From the NCBI GenBank assembly GCA_030374805.1, contig JARGSG010000127.1, positions 1 to 64,000 on the forward strand: a stretch of DNA of 64,000 nucleotides, in the 5' to 3' direction. A model generated the notes under the pieces. It was not told the DNA's origin, did no database searches, and worked only from the letters and a program-made list of their open reading frames with translations. Below, piece after piece: positions 44,535-53,809 of this stretch. Source of the stretch: Gracilaria gracilis. Its lineage: Eukaryota > Rhodophyta > Florideophyceae > Gracilariales > Gracilariaceae. Position 1 is the first letter of the stretch; each line of letters starts with the position of its first letter. The translations under genes and the position numbers were made by a program.

Positions 44535-45432
44535 GACTCACGTAATCGCGCTCAGGCTGCTCCGGCATCTGCTGGATTGGCTGACGTGCTGGAGCTCTCA
44601 AAGAGACAGGAGCCCGGATCGGGAATATCGCCGCTTACGCACACGCGTGTGGGATCTTCGGTCGAGGCGAATGCCAGTAATGAAGACAAAGCTACCCCTG
44701 CGGGGAAGACCACTGTTAGTGATGAGAACCCTCGTGGGCAAGCGTTCAAGTCGCTGGCTACTCCTACGCCTCGCTCGCAAGAGGCGCAGAAGGCAAGACG
44801 CGCCGAAAAGACGGTCTCCGCCGACCCGTCAGTGGGTCAGCGCGGCGATGAGCCCCATGGGAAGAAGCTACAGTAGGTGTTGTGAAGCGAAAGATCCTTG
44901 TGGATAAGGTTATGGAGCCTGGTTCAGGAAGGGAAGTTTATGGAAAGCATCGGAGAAGCCTTCTCAGGAGCACCGTGTGGCGCAGAAGCCCGCAGTAGTA
45001 TAGCGCCGTGCACGAGAGATAGCCACTCAGGGTGCAACGCCACCGGATTGGCTGGCACTCTGCTACTTAGAGTAGTGCAAACTGTTCCGATTGGTCGGCA
45101 CTCGTCAAGTGCGCGCGCACACGACGCAATACAGTGGCGTGGCCTGGGCAATCCGCCGCCCCGCGTAGGGAGTGTGCAATGCAGTATCTCCGTCGCAACG
45201 GATCTCCGGCGTCGAGAAGCAACTTCGCCTGGATCAGGAACGTCTTCGTTAGTTAAAGTTGATGCCCGCTGGGAAAAGAGGTTAGTTCACAGGACTCCGG
45301 AAATGAAGAGCTTCCACCAGAAGCCACTTTCGTGGAGATTGGCAGCCGAAAACGGGAGTCAGCCATTCCCCGTCGTGACGGTTAGCGCTCTCGTCAACGA
45401 GACACCGCCACCTCGCCGAAGCCGGAAACCCG

Positions 45433-45729
45433 TTGTTACTTGCGTGTACCCGTTCGGGTTACGTAGGGAAGCAAAGCCCAATGTCGGGAACAACCAAAGG
45501 AACCGAAGACGTCAGGGTATACCCACAGGAATTCGTGGTCGATCGTATCTTGAAGCACGATGTTGCCCAGGACGGGAAATCAATCTATCGCGTCCGTTGG
45601 TACGGCTATCCCCCAGAGCAGGACACTTGGGAGCCAATTGAGCACCTTCCGAGGTCCAGGATTTTCGCTTATCACCGAAGAACCCAGTCCGCACTACCCC
45701 CAACTCTGGATAATGCCCAAGTGGGATAG
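45433..45729 (+). mobile_element. chromodomain frame of element B
   Basis: A 98-codon frame with EFVVDRILKHDVAQDGKSIY and RVRWYGYPPEQDTWEPIEHL at about 45529-45660. It is separate from the main pol frame by about 0.6 kb, as in element A. Confidence 0.88.
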
Positions 45730-46091
45730 AACCGTCACCGACATCTGGTAAACATGGTGTGCCACTAAGCGGTGGGTTGCGAGGAGCTCTAAGAAGAGAA
45801 GAGAAGACACCAACAAGGTTGGTTCTATGTACAGTAGGAACGAAGAAAGAACGCACCGAATTGTAGGTTCATCGCCGTATACCGGAACTAAGAAGTAAGA
45901 AGTAATGAAGTATCTAGGAAGATGTTGCCACGAATGGAAATGAAGTGCATCCTGGTTAGGAAATGAAGAAGGAAGAGGAAGGAAGTATGAAAGGAGCTCG
46001 AACACGAGAAAGATCCTACAAGAGGAGAGAAGTAATGCCAAGCGGTGGCCTAATTGGTTTTATCGTATCCGAGCGACAGAACTACACGCCC

Positions 46092-46952
46092 TCAGGCACC
46101 CTGCCCAGACTGCTGGTGACCAGCGTTGGCTCCGGAAGCCGGCGTCGCAAGACCCCAACCCGCGGGAGCCTGAGTGCCCTCCGCAGGGACCTGTGCCGCG
46201 TCAGCGCCCGTATTCAAAACACCCACAAGGGGGATGTCGTCGTGCACCACCTCGCCATCACCATGGTCCAAGGAGGGATCGACCCAATCCGCTGGAGGCC
46301 CATAGTCGTCGGGGAACACGAACCCAGTCGGGTGTCCAATCGGCATAGCCCTAGGGGCCCGCACCATCGCTCTAGCATGAGCCTCGGAGATTATTTGCCG
46401 TTTCCACGGATCGTAGTACACGAAGGTCCCCGAGCGGGTGGGTATTCTCCCCGGTGATCGGTCGTTGCTGCGTGGACCACCTTCTGGCTGCCAGTGCACC
46501 GGAATCCGGTCCCAATCGACGGCCTCGATGAAGCGTAGGAGCAGGTGAACCTCTTCTTGGTTGGACTCGGACTCTAAGAGTATAGACAGATCCTGTCGCC
46601 GGATCATCCATCGGAGCATCGGAGGGAGATACCAGAGACGGTAATGATCGTACGTATCCCACAGGAGATGCACCGCCACGCGGGCACCCCACTCCGCCGC
46701 AAAGAGCGTCCAGTACCCAGAGCGGGGATCCTTCAACATTCTACAGCCTACATAGTAGAGGCACGGAGGAAGTTCGGCGTAGCACCCTCGCGGGACCTCG
46801 ACATTCGACCACCAACTGGGAAGCGCAGCGTATCTCCACGGCAGGGAGTTATAGCGCAATCGCTCAGCCTCCAAGTGCGGATACGGAATCAGAAACCCTC
46901 GACGGGACCGCAAGCTTCGCTCAAGCCGCATACGGCGCTCGAAGCTCCACAA
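46092..46952 (-). mobile_element. antisense open frame 2 of element B (286 codons)
   Basis: Counterpart of 26405-27172 in element A, with a longer open N-terminal part (RRMRLERSLRSRRGFLIPYP). Trp/Tyr-rich, then Pro/Ala/Gly-rich. No known domain. Confidence 0.7.
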
Positions 46953-46967
46953 GAAATCATTGGATGA

Positions 46968-48026
46968 TCACCGAAGGTATCGGAATTCTGCCCGAAGAAG
47001 GGGACGACTCCCGAGAACCAAACCATCGACCACGTTCGGTACTTCAGCCCTATGGGGAGATTCGTTGAACTCCGCTAATGCGTCCCCGTAGGACCTCTCG
47101 CCGAAAGTTCGGAAATGTGACACGTCAAAGTCGAACCGCAACGGTACCAAGTGCCCTGATCGAATACGGCTAGCTCCTTCATAGCCAGCACGAGCCCACA
47201 GTGCCCTAGTGCGACTAAGGGAATCACTGCCCGTACAGAACAGGTGCAAGGGATCGATCGCCACACGGAGACGCCAGCTTCTGGACCGAACTACTTCGCG
47301 ATGGGTCCCACCTGGGAGGTAACCGTTCTCAGCATACGAGTAAATAAGAGCCTCGTCGGCTACGGCCGTCGGATGGAACCACGGTGCACGGCAATACACA
47401 TCACCATGCTGCCGGGGCCGTCTGAAACGGAGACTTTCCAAGCTGATCCAGCCCCTGGCATTGACCGTTGACGGCATCGCTTGCTCGGAGTTCCACGCCG
47501 CTGCATCGATATCGGGAGCCTGAGGAGGCGCTGCGGGATGGTAGCATTGCCAGGATTGTCCAGGTTGAGCGCCCTGTTGGGAGAAGTAGCCAGGAGGTTG
47601 GTAACCAAATGGATGGTACTGCGGCTGTGCGTGAGAGCCCCCTTGGGGGAGAGGCATCGAGTTAAACCCGCCGAAGTATCCGGACGAACCTGCCATTGGG
47701 TAAGGAGACTGTTGATACTCCGAGGGTTGATGAGATGGCACCATAGCTTGGGACGAATGGAACTGAGATGACGCCTGCGGAGGAAGTTGTTGAAAGCCTA
47801 AGTAGGAAAAGTTCTCGAAGGGAGCAGCACTCGACGAAGCCGTCTGTGAGGCACTTGAGTAAGCGTTTCCCGGAAGCGGGTTAGTAGCGAACGGGTTCAT
47901 GCCCGATATAGGAGAGAAGGTGGGAGATGACGTTTGTTTCCGCGAAGTCGGAGGAAAGTGATGTTGTGTACCACGCGTTGGTTCAGGAAGCTGTGAAGGT
48001 ATTGCCGAAATCTCGGAGTCCGCCAT
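46968..48026 (-). mobile_element. antisense open frame 1 of element B (352 codons)
   Basis: Same length and composition as the frame at 25238-26296 in element A. The ATG lies about 80 bp from the 3' LTR. Ser/Gln/Pro/Gly-rich N-terminal half and a folded-looking C-terminal half. No known domain. Confidence 0.75.
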
Positions 48027-48092
48027 TCTGAGGAGCAGTATTTACGTACCGGTCGCCGGCGCCTTCCCGCGGACCAAAGCGCGAACCCTTGG

Positions 48093-48107
48093 CTAAGGAG
48101 GGGGAGA
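48093..48107 (+). promoter_or_regulatory. 3' polypurine tract of element B
   Basis: CTAAGGAGGGGGAGA directly before the 3' LTR; primes plus-strand DNA synthesis in LTR elements. Confidence 0.9.
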
Positions 48108-49080
48108 TGTGGAGCAATGGCGATCCGATGACGGTACAATGAAGTTTCTCGTAATAGAGCTCTACCCATTGAGCACTGACATGTCAGACTATGAATATGG
48201 ACCCTGTTTCGGGTGGATTTGGAAATATTATTGGAACGTACCTTGTTAGGTGAATCTGGGATAGAACCTATGAAATAGGTGTACAGTAGGGCTTTGTGGC
48301 ATATTTGTCCAAATATTTGGGTCACACCCGCTGGGTAGATACTTTGGCACCCTGACACTGGGTTGTCCACGTGTAGAGCCCTCTTGGGAGTGCGCAGCCC
48401 TAGATACAGTAGATAGTATATATGCTCGGGTGATCCCGCCCTGAAGCCACTAAGTAAAACTCAACTGAGTGGCGTCTTCTTCCTGAAGACCGGCCTATGG
48501 TTGTTAGTGCCTACGTAGGTTTACGACTCCTCTAAGGAGAGTAACCACGACTGGTCTCGGTACAATCACCCCTCAGGGTCCCTAAGGAAGTTCTTTACTA
48601 CCAGTTTCTGGCCTGTTTCGCCAATTGCCCAAGTATCGGGTTGTATTTGTTATCGTCCGCCGAAGCGCCGGATCGTTAAGTGGTTTATCGTTTTCTTGGT
48701 GCAGGCACCGCTTCCGCCTCTGTATAGAGTTATATTTGGACACTTGTGTGTGTTTCTCGTTCCGCTATCGGCCCTGTTCCCGCCGTTGGGACGGGTCGTA
48801 GCTTCGCTCGTGTGGTTCTCCGTAGGAGCATTACACCGTCTCACGGCACCCTTCGCTCCACTTCTGGACTCGTTCTCTCGTGACCCGTCGTCGGTTATTC
48901 CTCTCTAGGCCCAAGCTCTTCTTTACATTTGCAGGTTATTCCAGCACCCTCTCCGGTTTACACCCGGCTGCCACGCGGCACACGCACGGGCAGAGGGCTC
49001 TACTTCTGAGTTCGCCCTTTTGTGGGAGCAGGACTCGGACACCCTGGTGGATACGTACCCTCTTTGGGGTTTGCTCTACA
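48108..49080 (+). repeat. 3' LTR of element B
   Basis: 973 bp, TGTGGAGCAATGG...TTTGCTCTACA, followed by cacag. Its outermost part matches the 5' LTR of element A exactly over the first 20 bases. Confidence 0.93.
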
Positions 49081-49490
49081 CACAGCACGACCAAAATTAT
49101 GGGTCTAGTGCTGGCAGGAACTGACACGAAACGACAACAGAGAAGCAGAAGCTCCCTCTCGCAGGACCGAACGTAGGTCACCTGCGGGATACAAAACCTC
49201 TAAGGCCGAAGCACAAGACAGATCCAAGCAAGGGGTATTGCAATGCTGGCCGTTGTCGGGATAAAGCGGGAGACCAACCGCCAAGGGGGGAAGAAAAGGC
49301 TGAAGAGGGGGGGAGAAACGACAAAAGGAAGCAAGACAGAGTTTGCTGTGAAGGACGGTGGGGGGTCGTCGAGAAATGGGAAACGGTCTGGCCGGAGTTG
49401 GTCGGGAGGCGACCAACTCGGCCCTTTTTATAGACAACTATTGCACCAAATTGAGGTGCCAACTTACTCTTGACAAGTCCTCAGGGCGAG

Positions 49491-49511
49491 CGGTAAGCAG
49501 CTTGCTTACCG
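49491..49511. repeat. perfect hairpin 1
   Basis: CGGTAAGCA, a three-base loop gct, then TGCTTACCG. Confidence 0.75.
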
Positions 49512-49586
49512 TAAATCTCAACCGCAAACGCAGGTACGACTAACTTGTGGCTACGAAGCCTCGATACTCTCTATTTACCTGCGTGG

Positions 49587-49608
49587 GGCGACGGTTGGAA
49601 CCGTCGCC
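49587..49608. repeat. perfect hairpin 2
   Basis: Ten-base stem GGCGACGGTT/AACCGTCGCC with a two-base loop, followed by ttcggcttttt. Confidence 0.75.
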
Positions 49609-50202
49609 TTCGGCTTTTTCATCACCCGCAATGTCTTCCCCCATGTCCACCACCTCAATGGACGAATCGATGATGTACCCCCCCGTCCTTGACTTGGAGG
49701 CTGTCGAGAGCCCCAGCAGGGTCGGGTAGTTCGTGATTGGTGGATCCGACGCGCCTGCCGCCGACCCATTGGCGGTGGGAATGATGTACCGTTGCGGTGA
49801 GCTCCTATTGGCCCCTGACCGTGGAATCCGCCACGTGTCACGCGAGGTGCGTAACGCGCTGACTTTGTCGCCGTGGACTTACGCCGCGGGTGTCCGTGAC
49901 GGCCTGCGCTTCGCTACGCAGGCGCGTCGCTACGGGCACCCTGGATCCGTACAGAACCTACTTACAGATCTGGAGGTATTCCTGACGTCTTAGATTCCCT
50001 TCAGTAAACTTCTCTTTTTACGTTCACAGTAAGTTTCGTTCTTCAAACTGATCAATTCCCACCATTGGGGCATCGTACGTTACAGTCCGTCGACCTCTTG
50101 CGAGGCGAGCGCAGTGAATGCGCGACACGTTTTGCGGTGGGCGTTCACAGTGGCGCACAGCGGCGCCGCACAATTCCTTGGCTTGCACCAAATAAAACAC
50201 CC

Positions 50203-50240
50203 GACCGTTCCGGCGAGTGTGCAACTCGCCGGCGACGGTC
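50203..50240. repeat. long hairpin 3
   Basis: Inner stem CCGGCGAGT/ACTCGCCGG around gtgca, plus an outer stem GACCGT/ACGGTC with a small bulge between. Confidence 0.75.
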
Positions 50241-50705
50241 GAAGAGCGCACCTTACAATATCGTTCCGCTCGCCCGCTCACGCCACGATCTACATGGTAA
50301 CATCGCCTGGGGGTTTCCGTCTCCCGGGCCGCTAACCTCCTGCCTCTCCTCAAACTCCATTTCATCTGAGCACCTTCATATTCTGCGCCTGCGGCCTGCG
50401 TACGGCTCTTCTGCTGCGCCCTCCTTGCCATGCCGCGCCTCCGGGATTCCAGCTGCGCTACTCCTCCGACCCCCGCGGCGCGCTCCCGACGTCCGTTTTG
50501 CGCCGCGCACCCGTCCCTTGTGCCACGCCGCGCCTCCGGGATTCCACCTGCGCTACCTCTCCGGCCTCCGCGCTACGCCTCCGGCCCCGCACCGCTCCCC
50601 TGGCCTCCGCTCCGTGACTCTCCTCTACCCTCCGCGCCGCGCGTTTCCTCGCCGTGCCGCCGCGCGCCTCCGCCCTTCCTGCACCGCCTCCGGCACAAAT
50701 CATCG

Positions 50706-51640
50706 GTTGCAAACTTTGGTATGGCGTTAATGGAACATTTGTGTAATATTCTTATGTCAGATATAACTGAGTTCGGCCCGTACGTATTTCAAGTAGTGAG
50801 TCAGCTTATCCTAGCTCATGATGACCAGCTTCCGAATACACATGATAGCTTGCTTCCTCCACTACCAGCACCTCAGATATGGGAGAGACGATCTTATATT
50901 CCAGGAATGACTCAGTTCATCGACCCATACATCCGAAAGTCGAAGAGGCCAGTCGTTGAAGCAAAGCAACTAGAACAAGTTCTAGGCATTGTTCAAAAGT
51001 TGCTGGCCTCCAAAGCAACAGACCATCATGCTTCGCAGCTACTAGCGACACTTTTAAGGGCCTATGATGTTCCCACTCTCACTCTATACGTGGTGAAGAT
51101 CTTCTAACTTTCGATGTTCAGACTACATTCGGCGAAGACAGCAACATTAGTGAAGAACTTAAATTGTTGCATCTCAACGTTTGTTCTCCGACTTGGTGTT
51201 GAGGCAATGAAGCAAGGTTTCAATTGAGTGGATCCAAATGTCTTGCAGCAATTCTTGCAACAGATTTAGATTTGGATCCCTGAAATGCCAAAGATTTGGA
51301 ACCCTTTTCAATGAAGACTACGTGCTATTGCCCTGAGTGAAGTGGCATGCGGCACCGAGCTCTGCACACGAGCTCTGCACTTGAGCTCCTTACTTGGAAA
51401 TATGGCCTCGTATTGTTGAAGTTAAACTGGCTCTCTCTGAAGGCATTGCGCTCGACCAAGAAAGAAGCGAAGGTGACGGCGCTGAGAATGCAAGGCCACT
51501 TGGGTTAGCCGAAGTCTACACTGCTGCTCACTATGAGTGGGGTGTTTCGAAGAAGCGAAGTCTTTCACCACTTGCGGAGTCCAAGGTCCCATGTTGAGGG
51601 TATATGCTGGTTCGCTTTTTTACTTGTCTCGCAGAAGCAA
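50706..51640 (+). pseudogene. exportin-2 (CSE1/CAS) fragment, decayed, 5' part missing
   Basis: Exportin-2 returns importin-alpha to the cytoplasm. The open stretch 50706-51104 encodes a run of HEAT-like repeats typical of its C-terminal third: ITEFGPYVFQVVSQLILAHD, LPPLPAPQIWERRSYIPGM and QVLGIVQKLLASKATDHHAS. These align by eye with the family text TEF-PYVFQ-LS-LL, LLAPVLWER-GNIPALV and GI-QKLIASK--DH. Further on, in broken frames with several stops, come IWIPEMPKIWNPF, RLRAIALSEVACG and LGLAEVYTAAHYEWGVSKKR, still in family order. The N-terminal two thirds are absent; the sequence before 50706 is C-rich and unrelated. It is a truncated, dead copy. Confidence 0.8.
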
Positions 51641-53500
51641 AACGAGGATTAGGCTGCTGTCACTTCCCTAAACTGCTCTAGGACGTCAAGGACGGTGACA
51701 TAGACAGAATGGCTTTTTGTTGAGTTTTGAAACTGGGTACTCGTGTTTGCGGGATCTGATTTTCTCTCGTTGGACAAAGTTATTGAGGTAAACGAGGACA
51801 GAAGTAGCAACGAACTGTTCTTCGAGTGTTCGACAGTGCATGTGAAAGAGTAAAAGACGTGAACGTATTCATCTGCGAGTCTCCCCCGCTCTACGACACT
51901 CGAATCATTATCTTTCGGAGGACATTTTGCGGAGAGTAACCCGTTTAAAGGTAGAGGCTTTGAAAATTCATTGCACTGCTCCCTCCTCATCTTCCGCGCT
52001 GAGAAACTTCTGCGTCGATGGAAGTACATCCCAGCCAACAAAGAAACGCATGTGCCTGAAAATGTGGGGATGGTAGCTCGATATATCTACGCCTGCGCTT
52101 CTGAGATCCAGAGCGAGTGATACGTATTGCGCCGATGTCAACAGTGAAAACGTACGCCCTGTGCCATTCATTCGATCATGAAACACGTTCGAAACTTCAG
52201 TCTTCCGCGGCTCTGTAAAGAATGGAGTCAGCCGAAGCCCTTCTTAGTTTTGCTGCAGCTGCTGCGTTACCGGTAGAACTTCTGAAATGTAAGAGCTCTC
52301 ATGATCGAAATGACGCAAGTAGAGGCTAACAAGACGCGAGACATGCTAGATATCGAGACGTTTAGAATAAAACGCTTCATCACAAACCGTCATTTTGAAC
52401 AACGCTGGCCGCGAAAGATTCCGAGCGCCAAACAAATTAGCAGGGAATTCGAGTCGGGACATTCATTGCACAAGATTCTGGTACAGGTCCTGGCATCTCA
52501 AAAACGATTGAAGCATGCTCTCAAAGCTGGCAAACCTCGTAGTTGCAATTTTGACTGGCCAAACCGCTGTCTTTGGGGGCAGCAAGCGTCCAAAACCGTC
52601 ATACTCTTTCGTCTTTGGAACATACTCTCTGTAACGCAAAGAGATGTTGTGTTCTTCTTTCAGCTGCTTAGAACGAAAATAAAGCTTTGGACGGTTACGA
52701 AGGTCGCCTATAATATTCGACCGGGTTCGCCGGACGTCCTTGAATCATTTCAGGTTTCCAATGTTCTGCATTAAAAGATTGGCCATGTGAGTCTGATCCT
52801 GACAGGATGTCAGAAAGTTGTACATCTCGACCACCTTTTTCTTGGCTTTGACACAAACACTAGTGTTATCTCTAGTGCTACCACATATTCTCTTCATGCT
52901 TCCGAACTCAGACATTGTGCTGGTGACCAAAGTGGCGTAAAAATAGGCATCACATTTCTCTGCTGCAGTATAGATTGATCGCAGGAAAAAGTTCTTCTTT
53001 GAATGCTTCATACCAGTGACAGAAAGCAGAACATTAACAACGCTCTCGCTGTTGTCATCCGTCCAGCCTTCGAGAACAATAGTCCCGCAGCACTTCTTCA
53101 ACGCTGCTGTAATTTTTTTCTTTATATTACGAATAACGCGGCTGTACTAGACATCAAGGAACTTCCCAGCCATTTTCTCGGGGGTCGTTATCTGCTTCAC
53201 CAAATCTGGGTCCAAAAGCTTCAGAAGCTGATAGAATCGATCTTCTCTTTTTCTCCGGCTCAGCACAAAGAAAAAAAGCATATGTTCGACACTCAATGAC
53301 GTGAGCAATTCGCTCATTTGAGTGTTTCTCTGATATGGAAGCTTGCTTTCAGTACTGTCACCTTCCCCCTGTTCGTCATGTAGATTGCGCTTGAAGTTTT
53401 CTACAAAACTGTGTGAGTTATCAGTGATTTGACTTTGTGGTCGTCGTCCTTCGGCAACGGCGTTTAATGAACAATAAAACACACAGACGAACGATTTACC
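51641..53500 (-). mobile_element. hAT-type transposase relic
   Basis: On the minus strand, 53101-52745 reads GTIVLEGWTDDNSESVVNVL, FFLRSIYTAAEKCDAYFYAT and AKKKVVEMYNFLTSCQDQTH, in the style of the DUF659 domain of hAT transposases, where the Asp of the DGWTD-like word is catalytic (here EGWTDD). Upstream (53482-53147) is a linker with LSVEHMLFFFVLSRRKREDR. Downstream, in broken frames, is ATTRFASFESMLQSFL, matching the TRWxS-type motif of hAT cores, and a last piece at 52186-51968. Many stops and frame changes make it long dead. No terminal repeats are identified. Superfamily hAT is likely but not proven. Confidence 0.6.
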
Positions 53501-53651
53501 TTTCTGTAGTGATGCGAAAAGCGTTTGTATGTCAATAGCTTCTCCTCTACAGTATTAAATACTTTGGAGCACTCCAAAAGATGTTTAAATAGCTCCGCGG
53601 GGTTTGAAATAGCAGCGAAAGATTTATTGGCGCACACGTTGCATGTGGTTC

Positions 53652-53745
53652 TACACCCAGGGACTGCAGATAATGTGGATGTTTTTTAGTGTGGTAACAA
53701 AAAATAAGGTGGCCCACATTACAGTGTAAGCGATACAAACACCTC
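53652..53745 (-). mobile_element. end fragment of a pogo-like element related to copy 2
   Basis: The minus strand ends gcagtccctgggtgta, nearly the right end of the element at 55839-58484. It also contains aatgtgggccacc and accacactaaaaaacatcc words like its subterminal repeats. The other end is not found, so this is a short decayed remnant beside the 3' end of the piggyBac relic. Confidence 0.55.
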
Positions 53746-53809
53746 GAGCCCGTGATTAATTGAGTGTGGGTTGGAGGCCGTCTTTGCGCTGGAAACGCGT
53801 GATTCAGGC

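Larger units (their letters stand above)
40365..44876 (+). mobile_element. pol region of element B (protease, RT, RNase H, integrase), broken
   Basis: Protease with VLDTGAAPNLIH; reverse transcriptase from about 41690 to 42550; RNase H from about 42570; integrase with a zinc region near 43270-43400 and core motifs (EFVAIDILGE, LLSDNGSQFTS, FNRTILGALRSY); GPY/F-like module near 44170. A long Ser/Pro/Arg-rich tail follows, to 44876. Interrupted in a few places; the RNase H-integrase part is the longest open stretch. Confidence 0.93.
37131..49080 (+). mobile_element. LTR element B: Ty3/gypsy chromovirus-type, plus orientation, broken
   Basis: 11,950 bp, LTRs of 977 and 973 bp, with the same parts in the same order as element A and nearly the same sequence. 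It looks broken, with about five interruptions in gag-pol, while the antisense frames near the 3' LTR are open. LTR difference is a few percent by eye. Element B is flanked by agatc on the left and cacag on the right, so it lacks a matching target duplication of its own; these pair instead with the flanks of element A. Confidence 0.95.
49081..50705. other. unassigned region with three perfect hairpins and a C-rich stretch
   Basis: No gene is recognised. A plus-strand frame at 49733-49993 (SPWTYAAGVRDGLRFATQAR) reads like protein. The frame upstream (49547-49729) is in phase with it but separated by a stop, so it may be a decayed gene of unknown type. Three perfect inverted repeats lie at 49491-49511, 49587-49608 and 50203-50240. 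The part 50340-50700 is C-rich with a repeated word cgcctccgggattcca; its open frames reflect base composition. Confidence 0.4.

Noticed and set aside
49178-49462. Minus-strand frames downstream of LTR element B.
   Set aside because: No motif, low-complexity Ser/Pro content, and overlapping frames on both strands.
50430-50705. Long open frames on both strands in the C-rich stretch.
   Set aside because: Low-complexity composition with a repeated word; only the exportin-2-like part after 50706 looks like protein.
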